A stretch of 64,000 nucleotides of DNA from Cricetomys ansorgei (taxonomy: Eukaryota; Chordata; Mammalia; Rodentia; Nesomyidae). Shown one piece after another: positions 1 to 9,794 of the stretch (its first letter is position 1; each line of letters opens with the position of its first letter). The stretch covers positions 1,679,501 to 1,743,500 of the forward strand of contig JAMJFZ010001133.1 of NCBI GenBank assembly GCA_026225945.1. Reading direction: 5' to 3'. The notes below the pieces were generated by a model. It did not search any database and had not been told where the DNA came from. It saw only the letters and a list, made by a program, of their open reading frames with translations. Position numbers and translations under genes: made by a program.

Positions 1-2
1 TA

Positions 3-6
3 TTAA
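3..6. repeat. Target-site duplication TTAA, left copy
   Basis: TTAA directly abuts the TG edge of the LTR at 7. The same four bases abut the CA edge of the other LTR at 13376-13379. Together they show that the two LTRs belong to one integration event. Confidence 0.75.
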
Positions 7-382
7 TGTTGTGAATTATCCACCAGAGAAGGCTACATGGACATGGGTTCAAGCCAATAGAAAGTCTTTATTAGCTGGCCAGTGACTACATTCTACATTG
101 GGGACCTAGGTGTAGTCCTAAGCCTTTCTCAGGGTAAGTTTTAAGCACAGAAACCTCAGCCTGGGATGACACAACTCAGAACAGTTAGCCAGAGTGGAAC
201 TACAGAAGCCTAAAAGTAAGAATAATACATTTAAGAACTTTCCCAAAACTATGGTCTTTGGTAGATTAGATATTTGCTTTAGATTTGGCAGGTACTGCTC
301 CATAAGTACTGGATTTCAAGGTCTGAACTTCCATCATAGCATCAGTTGCGATGTGCTAACTAAGATTTGAGGCTCTCTAACA
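7..382 (-). repeat. 3' LTR of the class I provirus
   Basis: A 376-bp LTR with TG/CA edges. It aligns along its length with 12998-13375, for example around the shared segment near 53-80 that carries a minus-strand AATAAA (67-72). Just upstream on the minus strand (383-400) is a G-rich purine stretch that fits a polypurine tract, so this is the 3' LTR. The two LTRs differ at many positions and by small indels, which marks an old insertion. Confidence 0.85.
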
Positions 383-1300
383 TTCCCCACTGGCTCTATA
401 GCATGAATCAAATCATGGTCTCATCTGGGAGCAGACAAGGTTGCAGAGGGTTATAGTGTCTCCTTAGCACTAGTAGTTTAACAGAATTTATTCTCTGTTT
501 TACATAACTAAGTAGAAAGTTGAGCAAGTCCTAGGTCCTATAGTGAAAGCTAGGAGCAAGAGGACTAATGGCCCACTCATAGCCATAAATAGTTAACTAG
601 AGGTACCAGAAGAGCAAAGATTGGTACCATTTGTCAGATTCTTGATGTCTCCTTTCTCTTTCTTAAAGGTTATTTTTGACCATGGCTAAACTTTCTCTAA
701 CTATCCCTGACTAATTAGCATAGAAATAATAAGTTTCTCCTAGTGACAAACAGAGACCTCTTTGTCTCATAAAGAGGATATCCAATCCTCTTCAATTCTG
801 AAGAACAACGTCGGCAAAGGAATCTAACTATGCTTCCAGACGGTAAGCAGAGTTTTCCAGATGGACCAGGTCTATGTCTACGTGGGTACTGAGCTTCTTA
901 AGGTTATCCCCCATGGCCGTGGCTAAAGTTTCCACTGCAGTGGAGCCCATGATGGTTACCCTCATCAAAAGGAGAATGAGAATGGGGACTACCCACATCC
1001 CACGGGGAAGCCCAGAATCTAGATATAGATGGATCCTTTCCTAATTTCCATTAGAGGTGAACACCTGTGGTGTAACGTGCACAAGGATGCAAAGGAGTGG
1101 GGTCTCCTCCAATGTAAACAGTTTCAGGACTATGAAGGATATCAGTGTGTCCCCAGAAGGACTCATTTTTATAACCACACTGAGCATAAAGCTATTTGGC
1201 TGGTTTCTGCCAGCTCTGGAGCCACCAGCTGGGCAGGCATAGTACTGATAGATCAAATCCTCTTCTCTTTACTAGTGGACCTGCAACCCCAGGGGCATGC
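383..1300 (-). pseudogene. env remnant (SU end and TM) of the class I provirus
   Basis: On the minus strand this stretch translates in pieces to the end of a gammaretroviral-type surface subunit followed by a transmembrane subunit. The piece at about 880-960 fits the start of the TM ectodomain. The piece at about 690-800 fits the conserved heptad and CX6CC-type region, but it is broken by stop codons and the conserved cysteine pair is lost. The stretch ends at the purine-rich tract beside the 3' LTR. Assignment is by family resemblance of short peptides and by position. It cannot give a working envelope. Confidence 0.65.
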
Positions 1301-1686
1301 TCCTCCCCAAGAGCAGCAACCATCTCCCAGTAGTTTCTGGATATATTTTGTAAAGATCTATCTGGAAGGTGGATAGATTGGCTATGAGCTACTGGCTTAA
1401 AGTCTTCTTTTAGTTTTTATACCCAAGGTCCTGGCTTATGGAGTTTTGGGGCCTTTCACATGTGGAGACAAAAAAAGATAAATAGGACAACCATAATTAT
1501 AGAGCACGTGTCAGTCTTATTAGGGGGCCAAAGGACCTGGTCATGACACACCTGTCACTATTTTTGTAGCATCCTCCAGCTGGATGTGGTGGTTCTATAG
1601 GGTGGTCTTTACTGCTATAGAAATGGTGAGGACCACAGAGTGTGGGCCATGCCAAGTTGATTCCAGGCTCTGGATCAGTATCCTCC
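1301..1686 (-). pseudogene. Decayed pol-env junction of the class I provirus
   Basis: This lies between the recognisable env remnant and the integrase end. No convincing peptide match survives in any minus frame. By position it should be the pol/env overlap and the start of the surface subunit. Confidence 0.35.
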
Positions 1687-1938
1687 TTACCTATATAAGG
1701 TCACCAGGTTGGCACTGTGGACAGGCTCAGACACAGGCAAGGGTGGAGCCTCTCGGACTGTTCGACAATTCTGTTGCAGGGGCTGTAAGCACTTGAGGAG
1801 GTACATGGTGTACACCTGGCCCTTATTGGGCAAAAGGGAGGAGACTGGCCCAACATTTGCTGTTCTAAAGGACATGTTTAGTTTACCTGTCTTAAGTTTT
1901 TGTGACCTCTAGGCACAATGTAGTTTTAAATCAACATT
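1687..1938 (-). pseudogene. Integrase C-terminal remnant of the class I pol
   Basis: A 62-codon minus-strand open piece (1687-1875) resembles the C-terminal part of gammaretroviral integrase, where a proline-rich stretch leads into the C-terminal domain. It stops at the edge of the inserted class II provirus at 1939. The N-terminal side of the same integrase resumes beyond 8543, so the gene is cut by that insertion. Confidence 0.55.
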
Positions 1939-2520
1939 TGTTAGATTTAAACTTTGGCATAATGTATGTCCAGATATTATATTCACTAAAGTTAATCATT
2001 GTACTGGTTACCTGAAGCCCTGCAGAAAGTGATTTCTGAAAGCAGGCTGAAAAGGCCTGCTTTCTAATGTAGATAAAAGTTTCTCTCTCTTAGCTCAATG
2101 TAAGCAGAGTTTCTGATAAAGTGTTTACTTGGGTATTCCACCAGACTGGAGGCAGCAAAAGGCCTGACCTGACCTCCACTATTGCTCTGCAGTTACCCCA
2201 CTATAAAGTGGATGTATCTTGACTGGTGTGGCCTGGCCCCTTTTGCTTTGTGGTCCCCCCACTATAAATGTGGACATGCCCCAGAAGGCTAAAGGTTTGG
2301 GAGGAGTAAAACCATTGTATCTTTTTGATCATGCATATAAACTCCTAGGAGAGAGCAAGGAGGGGTCTTTTAGGATAAGAAAAAATGGTCAGAACCAAGA
2401 AGAATCAGAGGGACTGGAAGATGGTGTGTTGTACTCTCTGCTGATGTCTGTCAGGCTTGCACCTTCAAAAATGTCTCATGTGTCTTTATTAATACAATAC
2501 TGGATTTAATAAACAGCTAC
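1939..2520 (+). repeat. 5' LTR of the class II provirus
   Basis: It begins TGTTA and ends ACA, 3 bases before the primer site. It aligns with 7994-8543 over most of its length. TATAAA lies at 2263-2268 and AATAAA at 2508-2513, giving a normal U3-R-U5 order. The left edge is set by alignment with the 3' LTR start, which follows a purine tract. Confidence 0.82.
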
Positions 2521-2523
2521 AAT

Positions 2524-2541
2524 TGGTGCCCAACATGGGGC
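2524..2541 (+). promoter_or_regulatory. Primer binding site, tRNA-Lys type
   Basis: The 18 bases TGGTGCCCAACATGGGGC match the tRNA-Lys(1,2)-type primer site of class II retroviruses at 16 of 18 positions. Both differences are CpG-decay changes (CG to TG and CG to CA). The position just after the LTR fixes the plus orientation. Confidence 0.85.
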
Positions 2542-3248
2542 AAGAACACATGTGGTGCAGAATTTACAACAGACACAAGAGCCCAGGCAAGGTATCCTAC
2601 AAAAACACAAAGGACACGCACTGGTTGGCTGCAGCCAAGGCAGAGATCCTGCATCACATGAGATGAGCACAGATCCTATAAAGAAGAAAGAAGACACAGG
2701 GCAGGTAAAGCACATTCAAGGTAATAGGTAATTTTAAAAAGTATTAAAGTTGTTAGAGAAAGAAAGCATATTAAGTTTGAAATGAAAAGAGTTTATACTA
2801 ATTCTCCTCACCTCAGGAGATAACTGAGCAGTGTGAAAGACAAAGGGAAAAAGAATACTAAGTTTAAATAGAGAAATAAAATAATAACAAAAGTAAAGCC
2901 TCCTAGATAGAGGAAAAGTGTATCAGATACAGATTAATAAAAAAAAAAAAGTTGTAAGGAAGAAATCACAGATATAGACTTTCTGAAAAAGAGAGAAGGT
3001 AAAGAGATAAAGGAAAGGTACACAGATACAGATTAAAAATAGTAAAGATAAATCCCCAAAGGAAGGAGAGAACTAAGTTTGAAAAAGAAAATATTTTCTG
3101 AGATGAATAAATGGAAAATACTATATAGCACAGGGCACTTGGCCCTCGTATAGTGTTGCATTAGACATCCTAGGAATAAAAGCAGAGCATGGAAAGATAG
3201 ATACTCTGACTGAGACTTGCACAATGCAGATTATGGTCATTATCATCC
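2542..3248 (+). other. Leader and decayed gag region of the class II provirus
   Basis: Purine- and A-rich sequence follows the primer site. A good splice-donor match (CAG|GTAAAG, GT at 2705-2706) suits the usual leader donor. Short purine-rich phrases recur at 2880-3060. No long frame and no recognisable gag domain is visible. It ends at the LTR-type insertion beginning at 3249. Confidence 0.5.
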
Positions 3249-3580
3249 TGTAGTAGTACGTTGTTGTGGTGGCTCAGCACGGATGACAAAGAGGCATATT
3301 TCATAACTACAAACCCTGCCAGACCTCAGCAGAGGGAACCACCATCCTGGCCAGTGCCAAACTCCATAGTGGAACCCCAATCATCTCAGCTCAGGTGTTT
3401 AATTGATTCAGAACCCTTTAGGTGCTCTACTGATACCATGTGCAGATCATAAGTAATTAAGCAACCCCCACATAAATCCAACACCTGCAAACAATACAGA
3501 ATGCCAAGACCTAGGCTAGCTCCTCACCCAACAGTGCATAAAACCATTATAAACATAACTAAAAATAAACTTCTCCAGCA
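3249..3580 (-). repeat. 330-bp LTR family, copy A (3' LTR)
   Basis: TG...CA element of 332 bp, the same family as 4821-5134, 5658-5990 and 48736-49064. All four share the AATAAAAACACC-type poly(A) segment and the block near the start with the AAGTTTATTTTTAG phrase in sense orientation. Confidence 0.8.
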
Positions 3581-4820
3581 TTTCTCCTTTTCTGTATACG
3601 CCAAACAAAAACTTACTTTTTATCTCTACAACACAATTTAACACTACACCAGCAAAACTATTTACAAGAGGAACAATCATGAGGGTTGCTAATGCACAGG
3701 ACCAAATGAAACCAGCCATCTATCAAGCTTTCATCATGTCCTTGGACAGCAGAAAAACATCATCAATGTCCAATTATCTGGAAATCACTATCTTCTGAGC
3801 TCCTCCAAAGGGCTTGGATTACTTCTCCGGCTCTGACCTCTGCAGCACACATAGTTTATCTTCCAGGCTCCACCTAGCTCTACTCCACTGCTGCTGCTGT
3901 TCTTGGTGGTCATCCCATGGTATTGGCATCTTCAGAATATGGGGGTTTCTGCTGCAACGGGGCTGCACCTCACCAACAACCTCTCCTGGGCTATCTTCAT
4001 GGTACTAAACCTCAACTTCTTTACATGACACCTTCAATCTGGGCCTTCAACTGCAACTTTGGCTGCACCTTCACTAATGGCCTTTCTTGGCCTCTTACAG
4101 AGTCAAGCCTCAGCTGCTTGTCTTTCTCTTAGTCAGGTTTGCAAAAACAAAACAAAACAAAAAAAAAAAACAAAAACAAAAAACCAAAAACAAAAACAAA
4201 CAAACAAACAAAAAAAAAAAAAAAACCTGGTCAGTTTAACTAAGCAGCTTTTTGGCTCCAATCTGCAGCTTCTACAGCAGCAGGAGATCCTGGATCAGTG
4301 GGAAAAATATCTGGCAAAGTCTTGGCAGTTTGGCATTTCTCTCTGCTACCACTATGTAGAAACATGCAACTTTCTTTCTAGACCTTAAACACAAGATCTT
4401 GAGCTTCACACACACACAAAAGATATCAGAAAACTCAGTTTGTAAAACACTATGTTACCACCAGTGGCAAGAAGGAGCATAGGCTCCATGATTAGGAAAA
4501 GTAGTTAGAATCTTGCTTTTTCACTGCTCCTAGCTGAACTCTCTGTTTTCACCATAAAAATGTGTTTCTCTAAAGGCCTCTATTCTGTGACTCTCACTTT
4601 TGAGGCCTCCTCCTCACCTAATTTTTACAACTTTCTCTTCATAGAGGCTTGTTTCCCTTCCTCTCTCTCCTTTTCCTTCAGGAGTCATCAATTAATATGT
4701 TAATCTCTATCCTCTGGTAGCTTCTCTGAGCATACTTTATCATACTTTGCAAGGTCTAGAGTTTCTTTCTTTCCTTCCTTGTCTCCATGTTGGATGAGCT
4801 GGTATAATGTCAATACCCCA
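3581..4820 (-). other. Internal region of the nested LTR element
   Basis: About 1.24 kb with no retroviral domain. On the minus strand it has a purine-rich start, many short CAG-rich phrases (about 3890-4000) and a 68-codon open piece at 3516-3719 that runs into the LTR. It includes an A-rich stretch at 4141-4227. I do not recognise a function; it looks like carried non-coding sequence. Confidence 0.5.
4141..4227. repeat. A-rich (CAAAA)n low-complexity stretch
   Basis: Runs of A broken by single C over about 87 bp, inside the nested LTR element. No adjoining SINE body was seen. Confidence 0.85.
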
Positions 4821-5134
4821 TGTTGGTACTGTGTGAGCTCACCAAGAGAGACAGGGAGTCATACAAACCCTGCCAGACCTTAGCAGAGGGAGCCACCATC
4901 CTGGCCAGTGCCAGACTCCATAGTGGAACCCCAAACATCTCAGCTCAGGTGTTTAATTGATTCAGAACTCCTTAGGTGTTCTTCTGATACCATGTGTAGA
5001 TCATAAACAATTAAACAACCCCCACATAAATCCAACACCTGCAAACAACACAACTATGTCAAGACCTAGGCAGCCCCTCACCCAACAGTGCATAAAAACA
5101 ATTTAAATATAACTAAAAACAAACTTTCCCAACA
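4821..5134 (-). repeat. 330-bp LTR family, copy B (5' LTR)
   Basis: 314 bp with TG/CA edges. It pairs with 3249-3580 as the ends of one element and is somewhat shorter near its 3' (lower-coordinate) end. Confidence 0.78.
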
Positions 5135-5489
5135 TTATCCTGATTATTCAAATTGTATTCTTAAGCACTGTTGTGGTTTTCTGCGCTTTTCTAAGAGAAA
5201 TGACAGTACATGGGAAACAGACTTAGACAGAGAGAGATATGAAAAGTGGATTGAGAAACTACAAGCTTTTGAGATAAAATTAGAATATCTTATAAGAGAA
5301 AATAAAGAGAAATTATCTCAGAGACAGAGAAATATCCACATTGCTCTGGACCCTGATGTATGTATGTATGTATGTGTATACACACACACACACACACACA
5401 TATATAAATATATAATTCATCTATCAAGGACAGAATGACTTCAGTGGACAGAACAGGAAATTTTTAAGGCACCAGAAAGTATTTTGGAA
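5135..5489 (+). pseudogene. Class II provirus internal coding remnant (gag/pro region)
   Basis: A plus-strand open stretch (to about 5438) rich in Lys, Glu and Arg continues from the nested element's edge. By position it precedes the protease remnant and could be gag or pro sequence, but no signature motif is seen. A microsatellite (5353-5415) has expanded inside it. Confidence 0.35.
5353..5415. repeat. (GTAT)n/(AC)n/(AT)n microsatellite
   Basis: A GTAT tetranucleotide run passes into AC and then AT-rich repeats within the class II provirus. Confidence 0.9.
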
Positions 5490-5657
5490 AAGTACTGTAA
5501 ATGATCAGAGACCAAAATTAAAATTACAGGTAAATGGAGTTTTGATTGAAGGATTGATTGATGAAGACATAGAAGCAAATGTAGCAGTAATCTCACAAGA
5601 CTCTCAGAATCCAAACTGCCCTCTTCAGGAGATATCTGCATAGCTCTTAGGGACTGG
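5490..5657 (+). pseudogene. Retroviral aspartic protease remnant
   Basis: From about 5500 the plus frame reads as the start of a class II retroviral protease: a basic strand, a short Gly-containing turn, then the position of the catalytic Asp-Thr-Gly motif. The Asp survives but the Thr and Gly are replaced, so the active site is destroyed. The frame ends in stops before the LTR at 5658. The assignment rests on spacing and neighbouring residues and agrees with the provirus gene order. Confidence 0.5.
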
Positions 5658-5990
5658 TGTAGTAGTACTCCTATTCTGTAGGCTCACAAGGAAGACACAA
5701 AGGCATACTCATAGGTGCATACCCTGCCAGACCTCAGCAGAGGGAACCACTACATGACAAGTACCTTACTGGACAGTGGAACCCTGAGTGTCTGAGCTCG
5801 GGTGTTTTTATTGATACAGAATTCCTCAGGTGTTCTACTGATAGTATATGCAGATCATAAGAAAGCAAACAGCCCCAACATAATCCAACTCCTGTAGACA
5901 ATACAAAATTCCAAGGCCTAGGCAGTCCTTTTCCCAAAAGTGAACAAAACTATTTATTTTATACATAACTAAAAATAAACTTCCACAACA
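5658..5990 (-). mobile_element. 330-bp LTR family, copy C (probable solo LTR)
   Basis: 333-bp TG...CA LTR, same family and orientation as copies A and B. No partner LTR or internal sequence adjoins it. The flanking pentamers ACTGG (5653-5657) and ATTGG (5992-5996, one base beyond the LTR edge) differ at one base, a weak target-duplication candidate. Confidence 0.75.
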
Positions 5991-7859
5991 TATTGGAACA
6001 TTAGAAAATGTGTGTAAAGCCCAGGCAGATGTTGCATGTAAAATTTATGAAAGGGGTTATGTATTTTCCCATGGCAGTGGTGACATACTGGGCTTGGGCA
6101 CGATCTATGCACCCTATGGTCGTGTCTCTAGAGCTACTTGGGAGGGTGGATACATAACAATAAGTCCAGGTATATCCAAGTTTGGACTGAGAATTCAGTC
6201 TATGGGTTCAGCCCTCCAAGTTCTGTCCTTCAACTTCTGCCCTGTAAGGTTTCTGGTTTTCTCTGATTGGCAGAAAGGATTTATTTGCTTGTATTCATGG
6301 CAGATGTTAGTATTTAGATAAATGCTTAATTCTTTGTGAAAACTTGTAAAAACAAACTTCCAATCACTATGGCATGGACTACATTCCCCACAAGGCATTG
6401 TGGTACATGTGGCTGCAGGCTGTTCCTGCAATCAGCTGTGACCTAGCTCACTGGCACATGGGGGAGAGGGGGCAGTCAGCAGGCAGTCAAAAATCCTCTA
6501 CTGTGAAACCACAGCTTGAAAACAAAATGGCTACTTGTTTTTCTTGCAAGCTTCAGCTAACTAAGGATAGATGATTAAAAGATAGTTTCAAAATAAAAAG
6601 GGCTTGATGTGTTAAGGATTTATTGTACATCCAAAATTTACCATACAGTTTTACATCTTCTTAATATGGTAAATAAAGCTTCAGCTTAAATTTTTTACAA
6701 AAAAGAAGGGTGTATATCCTATTATAGGACATATCTATATACCTACACATTGTGATATTTCGCCGTTTCAATTTCAAAAAAAAAAATTAGCTTTATCGGA
6801 TAATATTTAAGCATTTTGCCCCAAAGGAAATATAGCCTAGAGTGTGGAGCCCCAATGCTATGTTGGGGAAAGGTTGTGCTTTTATCTTTTCAGGAAAGAA
6901 ACAAGAAACATCCAACTGAGAGATCAGAGACCACTGGACAGATGAAGCATTTAGAGAGAAATGACATCTATTGGGAAGAGATGAACCAGGAAAAGGCGTG
7001 AACTGGTGACTTAGAAAAAAATAATGCTGTTTGCCAAAACTATGGCTGCACTGTTAATTTTCAGCTTGGCAAAGCAGGATCTAAATGTATTTTGTCATTA
7101 AAATTAAGATAAAGTGAATACACTTTTCATAGACACAGCTTAATATTGTTTTGCCATGCTAAAGACAGGTTTTAAATGTTTAAATGTGTTTCTCAAGTTT
7201 GACTGTCTACAATTCTCGTAATGATAAATATCACCTGCTTTGTGATTTGCCATCATCCTTTCAAATGACAGTTTGGGCACTCAGTCTGAACAAACTTATA
7301 AAGACTGAAAAATGCCTTTCACCTGCTCAGGAATGGAACAATAACTTACCAAAGGCACACCTGCCATATGAGCATGAAATAAAAATGAGTATTTCATTCA
7401 TCTCTTGGTTTGAATCAGAGTACATCCTAAAGGCATGAACATTTGCCTTGTCTGTCTTGGCAACAAAATAGTCATAATACTTATGCAAACTGCATACTTC
7501 ATAAGTGTGTTAATGCTAGAATGTTCCTACAAGTTACTTTTGAAAAGTTTGTATGTTATCAGAACAAGACCAGCTGTATGGTTACCAGTGGGTTGAGGTG
7601 GCCTTCACCAGACTCAGCTGTGGTGACATTGATGCAGACACCTGCTCAATGAATATTAAAGAAAAACTCAATAGAATATCAGGGTTGATAATTGCTACAT
7701 TATGAAGATCATCACATCAACTTCTGCTGAGATAGAGCTTCTTAAGGACATTAAAACTGTCAAGTCTTTGGAACACTTTACAAAACTTTGAACTTAAATT
7801 GACTTTTGTCAGAAAATTGTCAGATACAATCAAGCTGGACATTGTGAAAGGCTTGGCAG
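5991..7859 (+). pseudogene. Decayed internal region of the class II provirus
   Basis: About 1.9 kb between the solo LTR and the 3' end of the provirus. Plus-strand open pieces (for example 6010-6321 and 7184-7438) are short and I cannot assign RT, integrase or surface-protein motifs. The size is too small for a full pol plus env, so large parts have been lost. AATAAA-like sites occur at several places. Confidence 0.4.
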
Positions 7860-7993
7860 ATACTGTAATTTAATTTTATCCTTTTGTATCAACTTGATAA
7901 ATTTCTTGTCTTTGCAATTCTTATAATTGTTCTTATTGTATACAGTTCTACTGGCATTAGAGATAAAGCCATTGTTGAACAGAAATGGGGAGA
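7860..7993 (+). pseudogene. Membrane-anchor-like env end and polypurine tract
   Basis: An open plus-strand piece beginning near 7884 holds about 20 hydrophobic residues followed by a short polar tail, as at the end of an env transmembrane subunit. It runs into a purine-rich tract (7979-7993) right before the 3' LTR. The position is right for env; the sequence alone is too short to prove it. Confidence 0.5.
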
Positions 7994-8543
7994 TGTTACG
8001 GTATATTTGAACATAGCTCCAGAGAGTATATTCACTAAAGATAATCATTGCATTGGCTCTCTGAAGCCTGGCAGGATGTGAATTCTATAGCTGAAAAGGC
8101 CTACTTTCTAATGTAAATAAAAGCTGTTCTCTCTTAGCTCAGTGTAAACAGAGTTACTGTTAAAGTGGTCAATTGTGTACACCACCAGGCCAGAGGCAAC
8201 AAAGGCCTGACCTGGCTTCTACTATTGTCCTGTAGTCACCACACAATAAAAGTGGACATAGCTCAGAAGGGTGTGGCCTGGCCCCTTTGGTGGCACTCCA
8301 CTATAAATATGGACACCCCAATTGCCAAAAGTTTGAGAGGACTAAAATCATTGTATTCCTTTGATCATGCAAATAGTCTCCTAGGAGAGAGTAAGGAGGG
8401 GTCTTTAAGATAAGAATAAATGGCCAGGATCAAGAAGTAATTGGGGCTTGATGGTGTGCTATGCTCTCTGCTGAGGTCTTGTACCTTTAAAAATATCTCA
8501 TGTGCCTTTATTAATAAAACACTGGATTTAATAAGCAGCTACA
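7994..8543 (+). repeat. 3' LTR of the class II provirus
   Basis: 550-bp partner of 1939-2520. TATAAA lies at 8302-8307 and AATAAA at 8513-8518. It is preceded by a purine tract, and what follows is class I pol sequence on the other strand, which marks the provirus edge. Confidence 0.82.
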
Positions 8544-8960
8544 TTTAGCTGTGAAGGCTGGGCCATTGTTGGACCCCAAGAAGAGGGGAAACCCAAATCT
8601 AGGAATAACATCTGGTCCTGAGTAAGTTAGCAGTTTTAGTTTCCCTCAGATGGTGGCCTGGTGGAGTTTGCTGACCACCTGTCTTCTGATAACATCGGGA
8701 GTCAGCCTCTATTGTCTGTCAAGAACCAACACATTTGCCTCCTGTTTGGCATCCTCCCTTTCTGTTTACTTGGTTCCTGTGTGTACAGGCTGGGTGCTAG
8801 AGCTTGGTTCTTTTGTGTTATAGGTTGGGTGCTGGAGCCTTGGTTCCTGTGTGCATAGGTTGGATGCTGAAGCAGTTCAGGTTCAGGCAGGGTAAATGAG
8901 ATCTGCAGATGCCCCTCTGGTTCTAAGGTTGTCTTCAAGGTGGCCAAGTCTTCTGCTGAC
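8544..8960 (-). pseudogene. Integrase N-terminal side of the class I pol
   Basis: On the minus strand this follows directly from the RNase H remnant. An open piece (8702-8947) fits the linker between RNase H and integrase, expanded by three copies of a 35-bp repeat. Nearer 8560-8650 decayed peptides fit the start of integrase. It is cut at 8543 by the class II provirus; the C-terminal side lies at 1687-1938. Confidence 0.5.
8769..8873. repeat. Three tandem copies of a 34-36-bp unit
   Basis: Units begin at 8769, 8803 and 8839, each opening with CTTGGTTC and carrying a central GGTTGGGTGCT-like core. Unit lengths of 34, 36 and 35 bp do not keep a reading frame. The array lies in the class I pol linker. 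Confidence 0.8.
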
Positions 8961-9395
8961 CTATGGCCTTGGGTCTTTGGACATTCCTCCTTTTGAGCCC
9001 TTTGCAGTGGACATGACTAACTCTCTTGGCAGCCATTTGGCCTCTAATCGGGCCAGGATATTGTTGTTGCTACTGTTACTTGTTTTTATTTCCTTTCCAG
9101 CTGAGGTAAGGAGCTCCCTGTCTCTATGCAGGCCCCTTGGATATGGGATGTGGCAAATGCGTGCTGACTGTCCATGTACACAGTGCTGGCTTTGCCCTTC
9201 CCTGTGAGGTATCTGAAATAACTCCAGAAATTCAGCCCTTTGTGCTAAAGACCCTTGTCTGAGGGGCCGAGCCCATATCGCCCTGTCCACGGTGACAAGA
9301 GCAGCCCAGGCACACCTGATTTCATTGTGAACAAAACTGCACCCATACAGTTCCTCTTTATGTCTGACAGACTGAACTGCTCCAGTCACTCTCAC
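8961..9395 (-). pseudogene. RNase H remnant of the class I pol
   Basis: This 144-codon minus-strand open stretch is the longest informative frame in the first 13 kb. Its middle and C-terminal parts resemble the RNase H domain of gammaretroviral polymerase: a Gln-Arg-Ala-Glu motif on the main helix, then a segment at the place of the conserved Asp strand, then the leucine-rich helix before the linker. Several catalytic positions are changed. The RT connection remnant follows at higher coordinates, in the expected order. Confidence 0.72.
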
Positions 9396-9794
9396 ACAGT
9401 GAAGACTGTGGTAGTTGCAGAGCTCAGAGTGGAGAAGAGGCCAGAGAGGCTTTCATCCAACAGTCCCAGAGCAGAAGGAAAGATGCAGCGGCTGTAGCCT
9501 CAGGGCACCAGCAGCCCTAGGATGGGACCCTGCCTGAACCAAGAGCTGAAGTCTATCCTTCACCAGAGCACTTCCATATCGCCAGTGCCTGCCTGGATGA
9601 GCTGAGCTGAGAGCTGTCGGCTGGAGCCAGAGGGGCTGAAACAGCACCCAGACTGGACCACATCTGCCCTATAGGGGTCAGTACTGGAAACCCTGGTCCA
9701 CATCAATTGCAACATGTAACCCGCTGGGCCCCCATCTGGTGGGTGGAGTCTGATGACAGTAATGTGGCTGCTGTCTTGAAGGGGCCCTGTTTGG
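9396..9794 (-). pseudogene. Decayed RT connection/RNase H junction
   Basis: Lies between two recognisable pol remnants on the minus strand. It carries stops and frameshifts in all minus frames, with no clear motif of its own. Confidence 0.4.

Larger units (their letters stand above)
3249..5134 (-). mobile_element. Non-coding LTR retrotransposon nested in the class II provirus
   Basis: Two copies of one LTR family (3249-3580 and 4821-5134) lie in the same minus orientation with about 1.24 kb between them. On the minus strand a purine tract (rc of 3581-3592) immediately precedes the LTR at 3249-3580, making it the 3' LTR and 4821-5134 the 5' LTR. The flanks are TCATCC (3243-3248) and TTATCC (5135-5140), a near-match target duplication. 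The inside has no recognisable gag, pol or env. Its size and LTR length would fit a MaLR-like non-autonomous element, but the family is unassigned. Confidence 0.7.
1939..8543 (+). mobile_element. Class II (betaretrovirus-like) endogenous provirus, interrupted
   Basis: Two related LTRs in plus orientation, 1939-2520 (582 bp) and 7994-8543 (550 bp), bound this element. A tRNA-Lys-type primer site follows the first LTR. A purine-rich tract precedes the second. A decayed retroviral protease motif lies at about 5490-5640 and a membrane-anchor-like segment at about 7860-7990. It is inserted in the integrase region of the class I provirus and is itself interrupted by minus-strand LTR elements (3249-5134 and 5658-5990). 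No clean 6-bp target duplication is visible; ACATTT is found at both edges (1934-1939 and 8541-8546) but overlaps the assumed LTR ends. Reading frames are heavily decayed. Confidence 0.85.

Noticed and set aside
3516..3719. 68-codon minus-strand frame beside LTR copy A as an env transmembrane end
   Set aside because: It is hydrophobic in part but runs into the LTR and has no other env features; the element's interior looks non-coding.
4815..4820. Target duplication or standard primer site beside LTR copy B
   Set aside because: The minus-strand sequence after copy B begins TGGGGTATTGAC, which matches no primer tRNA that I can name, so no primer site is called.
8961..9395. 144-codon minus-strand open frame as a host gene
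   Set aside because: The peptide resembles a decayed gammaretroviral RNase H and lies in order with other pol remnants, so it is provirus, not a host gene.
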